From: SZUA-309 sp965233675
GTDB taxonomy: Bacteria > Pseudomonadota > Gammaproteobacteria > Pseudomonadales > Azotimanducaceae
Direction: 5' to 3'
DNA: 64,000 nucleotides
Assembly (NCBI GenBank): GCA_965233675.1
Contig: OZ247498.1
Location: 1,178,001 to 1,242,000 of the forward strand
Shown: piece after piece, positions 33,651 to 42,119 of the stretch
How the letters are laid out: the number at the start of each line of letters is the position of its first letter
Position numbering within the stretch: position 1 is the first letter of the stretch
Made by a program: the position numbers and the translations under genes
Notes under the pieces: generated by a model
Databases searched by the model: none
Seen by the model: the letters and a program-made list of their open reading frames with translations, nothing else
Told to the model about the DNA's origin: nothing

Positions 33651-35330
33651 TCAACCGGAAGGCTGGATCCGGGTGCCAGCGTTGAGAAAATCCTTCAGAA
33701 CCCCGGAAAGTTCTTCCTGGGCAAACAGGGGAGAGAGGATGTGATTCGAGCTGGACAACCGGGCGAGTTCGAATCTGTCTGACGCATTCAAATCCGCCAG
33801 GCTTTTCTCCACTTCCGATTCGAAGCGCGTCAGCATGCGCTCATCGTGACGATAGACGACGAGCGTCCGTACACCCCGCCGGGTGAGGTCGGCAAGCCAG
33901 CGGCCGATCCGTCCACGATCCAACAGCCACATGGGATGCAGGCGAGCCCAGTAACGCATCAATCTGGCCTGCCAGTCCCTTTCTGCATTCTGCAACGGTT
34001 CCCAGGCGTAGTAGCGCAACAGCTCGACCAACAGCAGCGCATCGATTTCCGGGACGCGTCGAGCCAGATGCAATGCCTGATAGGCACCGGCACAGTATCC
34101 ACAGAGTACGATCCGTTCGTACCCACCCGTTGTTTTCAGCCACTCGACGGCTTGCTCCACGTCGTTCACCGTTCGCTTCATGTAGAGGCGATTGAGGTCG
34201 GTGTTCTTTAACGGCGGGCTGTCGCCCAGGCCGCGGATGTCCATGCGCAGGACGGCAAACCCTTCCTTGGCCCAGGCACGTGCCCATTCCGTATAGTTCC
34301 GGTTGATGCCCGGACGATGATTGTTGCCCCCGTTCACCAGGAGGATGGCCGTGGTGGGTTCAGCCGAGTCCGACTCGGCCGGTGTGGTCAGAATCCCGAA
34401 CAGATCCGCTTCCCTGCCGACGTGCAGGCATTGCTCCCGCACTGATCTGGCCGCACCGGTATCCATGATCACTTCCCGAGCCAGCGAAGGCGATTCCTCG
34501 GCTGTGGCCTCAGGCGCCGCTCGCTGAATCCGGGTATCGAGCCAGCTTCCCGCGTGCTCGATCAGTGCGGTGGGAACCCGTTGGCGACGCAGGCTGGCGG
34601 AACCCGGGTCCGGAAGACCGGCATGGGTCACCTGGCCCGCATCGCCGCCGAGTCGTTCAACGATCGTTGCACCGTCACCGGCATCGTCCCAGTCGAAGAC
34701 GAGTGCCTGAACATCCCGTTGAACGGATTCCATTCTGAGCGCGCTGACCGATTCAGCGGTTTCTCTTGTATACAGAAATCCTGCGGCTTCCCTGTCGCCT
34801 TCCTCCCAGTGAGATGGCTGTCTGCCTTCCGGGTTCGACGCCATCATGCGGTCGAATGTGGTTTCCGTTCGTAAGAACTGCCGACCGGTCGGATATGCGC
34901 CCCAGAGCACAAGGTGGCTGACGGACGGGCGCTCCCGGGCAAAACGCTCGGCCACTGTGCCGCCGAAGCGTGCGCCGAACAGAATCAATGTTGATGTCCC
35001 TGCGCGTGCACTGAGGAAATCCGCACCTGCGTGGAGCGCCTGCAGCATGGCTGTGAGCCGATCCGGATCTCTGGGTGAGCCTTCGGCGTCGCAGGTGCCG
35101 GGGTAGTCGAGGCGCAGCACCGGATAGCCCCGTTCACTCAACGCCAGAGCCAGGTAGCGATAGGCGAGGTGCAGGTTCATCCGATCGCTTCCGAGCGGAT
35201 CGCAGAGCAGGACGGCCGCCTGTCGGGGCAATCCCTGTGGCGGGTGGTACCAGCAGAATGCCTGTCCGGCGGGGGTGTTGAGCCAACCGGACTCGGCGTC
35301 TTCTGCAGACGATGGCCGGGTGCCTGCCAT
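33651..35330 (-). CDS. Tandem alpha/beta hydrolase, two fused domains
   Basis: A 559-residue protein made of two alpha/beta-hydrolase domains. The first (residues 20-290) has the Gly-Asp turn LDYPGTCDAEG, but at the nucleophile elbow reads LFGARFGG, with Arg where Ser should be. The second (315-560) has VNGGNNHRPGINRNY, MDIRGLGDSP and CGYCAGAYQAL, with Cys in the elbow. The style resembles the 'exosortase A system-associated hydrolase' families, whose elbow often has Cys. No signal peptide. The ATG at 35330 overlaps the stop of the GH2 gene (TGATG), placing it in the carrier-protein operon. Possibly a thioesterase or acyltransferase acting on a carrier-bound product; inference only. Confidence 0.75.
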   Translation of the reverse strand: MAGTRPSSAEDAESGWLNTPAGQAFCWYHPPQGLPRQAAVLLCDPLGSDRMNLHLAYRYLALALSERGYPVLRLDYPGTCDAEGSPRDPDRLTAMLQALHAGADFLSARAGTSTLILFGARFGGTVAERFARERPSVSHLVLWGAYPTGRQFLRTETTFDRMMASNPEGRQPSHWEEGDREAAGFLYTRETAESVSALRMESVQRDVQALVFDWDDAGDGATIVERLGGDAGQVTHAGLPDPGSASLRRQRVPTALIEHAGSWLDTRIQRAAPEATAEESPSLAREVIMDTGAARSVREQCLHVGREADLFGILTTPAESDSAEPTTAILLVNGGNNHRPGINRNYTEWARAWAKEGFAVLRMDIRGLGDSPPLKNTDLNRLYMKRTVNDVEQAVEWLKTTGGYERIVLCGYCAGAYQALHLARRVPEIDALLLVELLRYYAWEPLQNAERDWQARLMRYWARLHPMWLLDRGRIGRWLADLTRRGVRTLVVYRHDERMLTRFESEVEKSLADLNASDRFELARLSSSNHILSPLFAQEELSGVLKDFLNAGTRIQPSG

Positions 35331-37822
35331 CACCGTGGGGTGCTGCCCAGGGTGACGGGTGTCGAAACCCGTCCGTTGAAAGCGGTGATCAGTCCTTCCG
35401 TTGTCGAACCGGTTGAAGGAGTTATACGCACGGCGCGTTCTCTGCCGGGCATAAGCGGAAAGTAGTTGTCGGAAACCGTGGCGTCGGGAAAGTCGAGCAT
35501 CAGGTAATCGATGAAATGATCAGTGCTGAGGTGCAGGTGGTGTTCGCCGGTTCCAACCTCGTCGAGCACCTGAATTTCTGCTGGATTCGGCTGCTCGGGG
35601 TCGAGCATTGTCTCTTTCAGGAGAAAATACTCCGTTACCGGATCCTGACCGGATTCACTGGTGAAGGTAGCTATGGCGATCTCATAGGTTTGCGGACCGA
35701 ACCGGTAAGCCCAGTTCGCGTCCACGAATCCACCGAGCAGGGCGTCCACGGACCATTCTGCTCTGCTGCCGGGTGCAACCGAGACTTCCAGGGAATTCTC
35801 TTCAAGGTAACGACCATCCAGCCTGCCCAGTTCGATCTTCAGCCGGCCGGTGAGCGGGTTTGGATGATCGTTGTGCAGTCCGAGCCAAAGGCCGTTAGTG
35901 CCGCGATCGCGGAACCAGAGCGAAACCGGCTGCCAGGTGCGTTTGAGGAAATAGTAGGGTGCCTTAGGCCGACCATGATGGTCCAGGATTCCCCAGCCGG
36001 CACCTTCCTCGAGGTCATTGAGGGTCAGAACGAGTGCGCCCGTCGTGCGCTCGTTCCGCCGCCAGGCAGAGAGCGTCCGGCCCATGACTTCGCCGACTGC
36101 TATGCCCGTCGCCGCGAGATAGAGCGCCGGATATCTCGCTCTCAGTTCCCGTGCATCGACAGAGAAAAGCGATTCAAGATAGTGATCGCTGGTATCGGCG
36201 AAGCTCCAATCCGCACCGCTGTCTCTGGGCGTGCGCGCTTCATAGCGGGACCAGTCCGGGCCGGATTCCGTCGCTGTCAGCAGCGTCACCTCTGCCTGGG
36301 GAGGGGGGATGGAGAAGGTCAGGCATTCGCTGGCGAATCTGGGTGGTTCCAACTCGGCGAAAGTCAGCGCCTGCTCATAGGCGCCGATGGCGAAGTAGTG
36401 AGAGATCCCCTGAGCGGAATGAAAAGGCATGTCGCCGCCTGTGGGCGAATGCGGGCAGTAGATGGTGTCCGGCCGACGCTCGTTACAGAGGGCCGGCAAC
36501 AGATTGTCGAACCAGTCGTCGTCCGCCGTATGGCCGGGTAGTCCCAACATGGCAGCCTGCTGCTGGATTTCACTGCCGCCGCAGAGTACGGCGAGGCTCG
36601 GCCGGTAACCCACACGGTCAAGAAACGAATCCGCTTCGGTTTCGATGCTCGAGCGGAAGTCGGCGTCCTCTGTGGGATAGTCCATCCGCGCGAACATGAA
36701 GTCCTGCCAGACGAGGATGCCCAGTTCATCGCAGAGCTCATAAAACTCGTCCGACTCGTAGATCGTAGTGCCGCTTACCCGCAACATGTTCATGCCGGCC
36801 TCGCGGCATCGGATGAGGACCTCGCGCAATGCCTGAATGTCCGTGCGGAGGCTGATCAGATCCATCGGCATCCAGCAGGCGCCTCGACAGTGGACGGGTT
36901 GCCCGTTAACGGCTATCTCAAAATTTTCCAGATTGTCGGTGAGGCGCAGGGCTCTGAAGCCGACCGCCGGTAGTGGCATCTCGATTCCGGAACCGGAAAA
37001 CTGAATCCGGATGCTGAGCGGATAGCGATGAGCGGCGCCATGGGTGTGAGGCCACCAGAGTTCCGGGTCTTCGATGGTCACCCGGCCGGTCAGCTCCGTT
37101 CGGTCGCCGTCAGTCTTCAGCTCCAGAGCGCCAAACTGATCGTCAAGCAAGACTTCCGCAGATTCGATGGTTTCACAGGCTCCTCGCAGAATCAGATGGA
37201 TATCGACCTCGCCCTTTCCGTCTGCGGTCAGACGCGGGGTGATCCGATGCGATTCAAGCACCGGCCGATTGGTGCGCAGCAGACGAATCGGCAGCCAGGG
37301 ACCCACCGGGGGGATCCGGGGACAGATACCGGGCATCCGGCCGAGGAGGGTGGTGCGAATGAAGCGCAGATTGCGATGGGAAACGAACGGCGTCCGCCAT
37401 TTTGCCCGGGATCGTTTAAGAGAAAGCGCTTCATCCAGGCTTCGAAATCGGATCAGAAGCTCGTTCTCGGACAGAAGCTCGATGTCGGCCGTTCTCGGGA
37501 TGAACATGTTGTCGGACGACAGCAGCAGCTGGCCATTCAGCCAGACGTCAGCCAGGGTTGCCAGACCGTCGAAGACGAACAGCCCCGCTCCCGGTTCTGC
37601 GGTGAACCTGCATCGGTACCAGCACTCGATGGCGTCCAGATCAGGTGGTTCGCCCAGGGGATCCTTCGATAGAAGCACTTCTGCGGCGGTGCCGGGTACG
37701 GTTGCCGCATGCCACTCAAGCTGGTCCAGGGTGTCTGGTTGCGCTGTACCGGTGGCGCTCATGGCCAGTTCCCATCCCTGCTGCAGAAGCTGCTCGTCGT
37801 CGTTGAAGAGCGCCTGAATCAT
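35330..37822 (-). CDS. Glycoside hydrolase family 2 (beta-mannosidase-like)
   Basis: An 830-residue GH2-type enzyme of the beta-mannosidase subgroup. N-terminal jelly roll (WYRCRFTAEPGAGLFVFDGLA split around Cys and Tyr; ADVWLNG), immunoglobulin-like domain, then the TIM barrel with RGACWMPMD, MNMLRVSGTTIYES and WQDFMF. The acid/base region reads CGGSEIQQQ (usual CGNNE) and the nucleophile region RFASECLTF keeps Glu. No signal peptide, so it is cytosolic. It is embedded with 4-bp overlaps on both sides inside the carrier-protein operon, which is unexpected for a catabolic enzyme. It may cleave a glycosylated pathway intermediate or have changed function. Confidence 0.82.
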   Translation of the reverse strand: MIQALFNDDEQLLQQGWELAMSATGTAQPDTLDQLEWHAATVPGTAAEVLLSKDPLGEPPDLDAIECWYRCRFTAEPGAGLFVFDGLATLADVWLNGQLLLSSDNMFIPRTADIELLSENELLIRFRSLDEALSLKRSRAKWRTPFVSHRNLRFIRTTLLGRMPGICPRIPPVGPWLPIRLLRTNRPVLESHRITPRLTADGKGEVDIHLILRGACETIESAEVLLDDQFGALELKTDGDRTELTGRVTIEDPELWWPHTHGAAHRYPLSIRIQFSGSGIEMPLPAVGFRALRLTDNLENFEIAVNGQPVHCRGACWMPMDLISLRTDIQALREVLIRCREAGMNMLRVSGTTIYESDEFYELCDELGILVWQDFMFARMDYPTEDADFRSSIETEADSFLDRVGYRPSLAVLCGGSEIQQQAAMLGLPGHTADDDWFDNLLPALCNERRPDTIYCPHSPTGGDMPFHSAQGISHYFAIGAYEQALTFAELEPPRFASECLTFSIPPPQAEVTLLTATESGPDWSRYEARTPRDSGADWSFADTSDHYLESLFSVDARELRARYPALYLAATGIAVGEVMGRTLSAWRRNERTTGALVLTLNDLEEGAGWGILDHHGRPKAPYYFLKRTWQPVSLWFRDRGTNGLWLGLHNDHPNPLTGRLKIELGRLDGRYLEENSLEVSVAPGSRAEWSVDALLGGFVDANWAYRFGPQTYEIAIATFTSESGQDPVTEYFLLKETMLDPEQPNPAEIQVLDEVGTGEHHLHLSTDHFIDYLMLDFPDATVSDNYFPLMPGRERAVRITPSTGSTTEGLITAFNGRVSTPVTLGSTPR

Positions 37823-38808
37823 CTGCTGGCAGCCAGGGCCTCGGCGATATGTTCAAAACCTGCCTCCCAGGCCTGTCCCATGGGTTCCAGCATGGCGGCA
37901 AGATCTCGAGGAGATCTTCCGTTGGCCACCCGGGCGAGTTTCAGAAGCATGGTCTTGCAGCCAGCGGAGATCGTGGAGAACTCGTCGGCCGCCCCTCGCC
38001 AGACTCCGTCGTTCGAAGCGGTCTTCGCCTGTTCGAGCCAGAGCAGATGTCGTGATGCAAGATCGAAAGCGGCCCCGCACTGGCGAAGCGTGGCGAACAC
38101 ATAGGCGTGGTAGCTTGCCATGTCCGTGACCCATTGAAGGTGGTCATCGAAGACGGACTGATAGCGGTGAAACGGATTCGTTTCCGGTCTTGATCCCAGG
38201 TGTTCCTGGAGAAGGTCAAGCACCAGGCGCGGGTCGATCTCAGCGCTTTTCAGGCGACCGGTCTTGACGACTTCGCAGTACGGCTGCAGGAAATCCTCCG
38301 GGTTGGACCTGTTGAGGCGGAAGAGCCCGTCGAAGTCGGCGCCGTCCAGGGTGTGATAGCCGGCGTTGTGGAAGTAGCCGAGAAGACCTTCATCAGGATC
38401 GATTTCGTTGATCCCGATGGTGGTTTTTACATGGTTCTGTCGATAGTCGGTGGCAGCGGTGTCGGGCAGGTAAAACGAGTCGACCTCCAGCAGAGGCAGA
38501 CTGCCGTTCGACACCTGGGTTCGACAGTGTTCGGGGAGGGTGCGCCAGAGCGCCAGTTCTTCGATTCTGAATCCATACAGTCGCTCAAGGTGCTGGAAGG
38601 CCGGTTTGAAGAACGTCCACTGATCCTGCTCGAAATCCGTGTTCAGGGTGAAACCCAGCGCAGGCTCTACCGGAAACCTGAAAGCATGAATCAGCTCGAT
38701 CCAGACATCGACATAGCAGTTGGTTTCCTGCCACGGCATTTCCGGGTCGTGCAGTCCATGCCGTTCATAGGCGTCCGACTGAATACCGAGCACTCGGACC
38801 GCAGTCAT
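37819..38808 (-). CDS. DUF1839 family protein
   Basis: A 329-residue soluble protein of the DUF1839 family. The recognisable signature is NCYVDVWIELIHAF, FEQDQWTFFKP, LEVDSFYLPDTAATDYRQNH followed by VKTTIGINEID and GYFHNAGYHTLDG. The ATG at 38808 gives the conserved start; a longer frame to 38913 overlaps the upstream ligase. DUF1839 genes are known to sit beside amino acid:carrier-protein ligases in Bradyrhizobium and relatives, and its fold around the VDSFYLPDT/KTT segment suggests a transferase that takes the aminoacyl group from the carrier (the region is reminiscent of transglutaminase/BtrH-like acyltransferases). That function is inference. Confidence 0.85.
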   Translation of the reverse strand: MTAVRVLGIQSDAYERHGLHDPEMPWQETNCYVDVWIELIHAFRFPVEPALGFTLNTDFEQDQWTFFKPAFQHLERLYGFRIEELALWRTLPEHCRTQVSNGSLPLLEVDSFYLPDTAATDYRQNHVKTTIGINEIDPDEGLLGYFHNAGYHTLDGADFDGLFRLNRSNPEDFLQPYCEVVKTGRLKSAEIDPRLVLDLLQEHLGSRPETNPFHRYQSVFDDHLQWVTDMASYHAYVFATLRQCGAAFDLASRHLLWLEQAKTASNDGVWRGAADEFSTISAGCKTMLLKLARVANGRSPRDLAAMLEPMGQAWEAGFEHIAEALAASR

Positions 38809-39731
38809 CAGAGACCCAGAGTCGCTCTCACGTGCTGAGGCCAGGCAGCGGAGTCCAGACCAAAGGCTTTGAACAGCGCTAACGTAACCCGCTCGAGTCC
38901 GAAGCCGAGGCATGCCGTATGGGCGAAGTTGCCATCGGACGTGTGGATGGCAAATGCCTCACCAAATTTGTCCTCGTGGTAGTTGAACGAGGCGATGGCA
39001 GTGGCGGGTTTGTCGGGAAAGATCTGAGTGGTGATCTCGAACTTGAGCTTCGCGGCGGACTGGTTTTTCGCGAGCATCCGGCCCCCTCTGCCGAAAAACG
39101 GATCGTTGGCCACTTCCAGTTTCACCGGCAGCGTCAGCGTCTCGAAAAGTGCCATGCCGTTTTCCATTTGCTGATCGCGCCAGGCGGCGACCTCTGCCGG
39201 GGTGCCCAGTTTGACGTTCTCTTTCTGGCGGAAAGTCTGCATCCGGGCCGGGTCCGGAGATGGCTCGTGTCGAAACACGTACGACGACAGGTCGAACAGA
39301 CGTCCGGACTCGAGCGTGCTGCCACCTAGGGTCGGGTAGAGCGGGTAGCAGGCGGCGGGGACCAGAGTGACATCGGTCTGTTCGAGGTGTGGACTCCAGT
39401 CGCCGTGGGCCTCCACTGACGCAATCAGGTCCGCATGCTCGCGATCGCTGCCGCTGAAGCTGTGAATGGACCCGCACAGAGAAGGAAATGACTGCATGTA
39501 GCCGGTGGTGGTGAGGGTCGCCCGGCTCATGATGGGTGGAAAGAAGACGGATTCCGCGCCCTGTTGTTCAGCCGCCCGGGTGATCAACTGCTCGAAGGCG
39601 GTAACAACCGCCTCGAATTCAGCATTGCGCCCGTAGACGCCGGGAACACCGGTAGGCAACCAGAGCCCGGCGTTTACGAGCTCAGCTGTGTAGGTTTCCC
39701 AGTCATATCCCGTATCGCACATGCTACTCAT
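38808..39731 (-). CDS. Amino acid:[carrier protein] ligase (class II aaRS-like)
   Basis: A 307-residue homologue of seryl-tRNA synthetase catalytic cores that charges an amino acid onto a carrier-protein phosphopantetheine instead of tRNA, the reaction shown for Bradyrhizobium and Agrobacterium proteins (glycine or alanine). Motif 2 is present as FRHEPSPDPARMQTFRQKE, motif 3 as GFGLERVTLALFKAFG, and Cys/Glu zinc-ligand positions are suggested by ACYPLYP and later ACLGFGLER. No tRNA-binding coiled coil exists, confirming it is not SerRS. Start ATG at 39731 overlaps the acyl-CoA dehydrogenase stop (ATGA). The cognate carrier protein lies two genes upstream. The amino acid cannot be read directly; glycine or alanine is the best guess. 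Confidence 0.9.
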   Translation of the reverse strand: MSSMCDTGYDWETYTAELVNAGLWLPTGVPGVYGRNAEFEAVVTAFEQLITRAAEQQGAESVFFPPIMSRATLTTTGYMQSFPSLCGSIHSFSGSDREHADLIASVEAHGDWSPHLEQTDVTLVPAACYPLYPTLGGSTLESGRLFDLSSYVFRHEPSPDPARMQTFRQKENVKLGTPAEVAAWRDQQMENGMALFETLTLPVKLEVANDPFFGRGGRMLAKNQSAAKLKFEITTQIFPDKPATAIASFNYHEDKFGEAFAIHTSDGNFAHTACLGFGLERVTLALFKAFGLDSAAWPQHVRATLGL

Positions 39732-40900
39732 CGATCCTTGAACACGAGCTGCATATCCGCGTTGGCTGCTCGGATACGGTCGTTGTTGATCATCAGAGAG
39801 GCGGAGAGGGCGTCTCTCAAGTGGCGCCCCAGGCTGTATTCCGAATCGTTGCGGTACGCGGCGATGCCTGCGGTCTGAATGGCCTGTTGAACGATATCCA
39901 CCACACCTTCGGACACGTCTAGCTTCAGATTATTGAAGCGGATCGATTCCTTCACACTGAGCAGTGGCTGCCGATCGGAATGATCCATGAGCGCTGAGTA
40001 ATGCCTCAGGTCGGACTGATGCTGGGCGCGCAGTTGTTCATAGCGGGCGTAGCCCGTTGCCAGCCGCTCCGCCGCCGGTCGGGCTGCTTCCGGTGCTTTC
40101 CGGCCCTTCTTCTGCACCACGGCCCGGGCTCTGTCGATGGCGCTTCTGGCATTGCCGAGCCAGCAGGCCGACCAGAGCAGATGGGAGACCGGCACCATGC
40201 TGATGGCTGCGATCTCGCCGAAGGGGGTATCCAGCACCTGCCAGGACTCGCCGGTTGCGGAAAGAGTGCCACCGGGACTGACGGTGCCTCGCATGCCAAG
40301 GGTGTCCCAGCTGCCGGCAGGCGCCAGGTCGGTATCCGGGCCCAGTGCGAGAACGAGTCGCTGATCGGAGTCAGCGGCATCCTCCGCTGCCCGTGCTGTG
40401 ATGAGAAAGTCGTCCGCATGCTGACCGTAAGAAATCGTTGTGGCGAGTTTGGTGAGGGAGAATCGATCGTGCGACCACTCAACGGCTGCGATACTTCGTC
40501 GCAGGTCGCCGTCCACGCCAACTTCAGAGGTCGCAGAAGCGATCAGGCGTTGTTCAGCGACCAGTCTCTGCAGGTAATTCGCCATACCGGCATCGCCCGT
40601 ATGGTGCGCCACCAGGCTGTCCATCTGAATGTAATGCATGGCCAGGACCATGGCGCTGGAATTGCAGACTCTGGCGATCTCGAAACAGATGGCTGCCTGG
40701 AGTTGTACGTCGCAGGCGTTCTGTTCGTTTTCGGGAAAACCGGCGCTGAGGAGATTTGCCTGTCTGGCGGCGGTGATCGCTTCTTCGGGGAAGCGGGCCC
40801 GGGCATCCACATCGTCAGCGTGGCGGGCGGCGATTGCTGCCACTTCGAGGCCTCGCTGCAGCGGACTCTCTGGCTGGAGTGCTTCAGCTGCCTCGGTCAT
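39728..40900 (-). CDS. Acyl-CoA dehydrogenase-like flavoprotein
   Basis: A 390-residue member of the acyl-CoA dehydrogenase superfamily. N-terminal helical domain (PEEAITAARQANLLSAGFPE), a middle beta domain (ASATSEVGVDGD, WDTLGMRGTVSPGG resembling the FAD-binding LGMRGTxS motif), and a C-terminal helical bundle (TAGIAAYRNDSEYSLGRHLRD). Its place between a carrier protein and an amino-acid:carrier ligase suggests it oxidises a carrier-bound aminoacyl group, by analogy to the flavoproteins that oxidise prolyl-carrier to pyrrolyl-carrier. The ATG at 40900 is 7 bp after the carrier stop and its own stop overlaps the ligase ATG. Substrate and catalytic base are not established here. Confidence 0.85.
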   Translation of the reverse strand: MTEAAEALQPESPLQRGLEVAAIAARHADDVDARARFPEEAITAARQANLLSAGFPENEQNACDVQLQAAICFEIARVCNSSAMVLAMHYIQMDSLVAHHTGDAGMANYLQRLVAEQRLIASATSEVGVDGDLRRSIAAVEWSHDRFSLTKLATTISYGQHADDFLITARAAEDAADSDQRLVLALGPDTDLAPAGSWDTLGMRGTVSPGGTLSATGESWQVLDTPFGEIAAISMVPVSHLLWSACWLGNARSAIDRARAVVQKKGRKAPEAARPAAERLATGYARYEQLRAQHQSDLRHYSALMDHSDRQPLLSVKESIRFNNLKLDVSEGVVDIVQQAIQTAGIAAYRNDSEYSLGRHLRDALSASLMINNDRIRAANADMQLVFKDR

Positions 40901-40907
40901 GGGTGAC

Positions 40908-41156
40908 TTATCCGGCCTGAGTGATCTGGGCAACGCAGTCGCTGATGCGACCGACCGTGCTGAAGAATTCCCGTTGGAGCATCTCATCCGGAAATTCGAG
41001 ATCGAATTCGTCCTCCAGGGCCAGCATGAGCTTGACGCTGGCGTGGGAGGTCATGCCGGCGTCGAAGAGATCCGTCTCCGCGCCGATTCGAGTGGTGTCC
41101 AGGATATCCAGCGCGGTAATCACGCCCTTTACAGTTTCTTCAATGGTTGAATTCAT
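40908..41156 (-). CDS. Aminoacyl carrier protein
   Basis: An 82-residue acyl-carrier-type protein. The phosphopantetheine site is DAGMTSHASVKLM, the GLTS(H/F) variant of the usual GxDS motif that is typical of carrier proteins partnered with aaRS-like amino acid ligases. Helix 1 (TIEETVKGVITALDIL) and helix 3 (DEMLQREFFSTVGRIS) fit the four-helix fold. I place the start at the ATG at 41156, 17 bp inside the upstream hydrolase gene; a GTG at 41177 is the alternative. It needs activation by a phosphopantetheinyl transferase, and one is encoded 1.6 kb away at 42812. Confidence 0.9.
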   Translation of the reverse strand: MNSTIEETVKGVITALDILDTTRIGAETDLFDAGMTSHASVKLMLALEDEFDLEFPDEMLQREFFSTVGRISDCVAQITQAG

Positions 41157-42099
41157 CGCTGCCACTGCTTCTGCCACTGTTCAGCACTCCCTGATCGGCT
41201 TCAATATTCGCGAAATGGGCGATCCGTTCGTAAAGGGCGGGTCCGGCCACTTCTGGAAGATCGATGTGGCCGGCGCCTTCAACACGCCACAACGCGCCAT
41301 GGTTGGAGGTTGCTGCCAGCGTTTCGGCCATTTCGATCGGTATAATCTGATCCTTAGCACCGGAAATGACCAGCACTGGTTTGTGTCGGACTTGTGACAG
41401 CGCTGCGACGCTGTCCATGAGTTCGAAGTCCACCCCGGCCGCCTTCGCGGCCGCGACGGCGAACAGCCCAATGCCGGGCAGGCGCCAGCGGAACTGGTGG
41501 TTCAGCTGATCGTAAAGGTTTGTGTAGCCGGCCATGATCATCAGCCGAGAAACCCGGTCGTCTGTGGCGGTGACCCGGCTGGCTATGCAAGCGCCCTGTG
41601 AATAGCCCAGCAGACTGATTCTCGTCCCGTCCACCTCAGGCTGCTGTTCCAGAAAGTCGATGCCGCGCATCACACTGTGATCATAGTGGGTTTGCCAGGA
41701 GCGCTGTCCTTCGCTGGCGCCATATCCGGGCAGATCGATGACGAGCGATCCGACACCCCGGTCGGCGAGTCCTTTCACCATGTAGTGCATGCCGGCGCCA
41801 CTGCCTGGAGAGCCATGCAGCAGGATGACCATCGCGCCGGACGTGGACGGTCGGTAGAAAGCGCTCTGCCTGCCGCTGCCCGGGAGTTCCCATTCCGCAG
41901 GTTCGGCCACCTGCAGCATTCGATCGAGTGCGGCCTCCGCGTGTTTCGATCCGGTGTAGGGCGTCGGCTCGAAATCTATCCGTTCCATTCGAAATACTTT
42001 CACGCCGGTGTAGAGGTAGTAGCCTGCGCCTGCCGTGAGAATGAGGAGCCCGATCAGCTTCCCGGCAAGGATCAGATTGCTCACGCAACAAACCTGCAC
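41140..42099 (-). CDS. Membrane-anchored alpha/beta hydrolase (BEM46-like)
   Basis: A 319-residue hydrolase with one N-terminal membrane segment (LIGLLILTAGAGYYLYTGV) and a following alpha/beta fold. Nucleophile elbow LLGYSQGACIAS (GxSxG, Ser near 167), oxyanion-side LLHGSPGSGAG, acid in SGAKDQIIP and His in GAGHIDLP complete a normal catalytic triad. The start is a GTG, at 42099 or 42084; both keep the membrane segment. It overlaps the carrier-protein gene and follows the CPT-like kinase by 20 bp, so it is part of the operon. It could be a thioesterase or esterase acting near the inner membrane; substrate unknown. Confidence 0.8.
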   Translation of the reverse strand: MQVCCVSNLILAGKLIGLLILTAGAGYYLYTGVKVFRMERIDFEPTPYTGSKHAEAALDRMLQVAEPAEWELPGSGRQSAFYRPSTSGAMVILLHGSPGSGAGMHYMVKGLADRGVGSLVIDLPGYGASEGQRSWQTHYDHSVMRGIDFLEQQPEVDGTRISLLGYSQGACIASRVTATDDRVSRLMIMAGYTNLYDQLNHQFRWRLPGIGLFAVAAAKAAGVDFELMDSVAALSQVRHKPVLVISGAKDQIIPIEMAETLAATSNHGALWRVEGAGHIDLPEVAGPALYERIAHFANIEADQGVLNSGRSSGSDEFNH

Positions 42100-42119
42100 A
42101 AATCAGGTTTCGCGTCCAT

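Noticed and set aside
38808..39731. A duplicate seryl-tRNA synthetase
   Set aside because: It lacks the N-terminal tRNA-binding coiled coil and is next to a carrier protein; the amino acid:carrier ligase family fits better.
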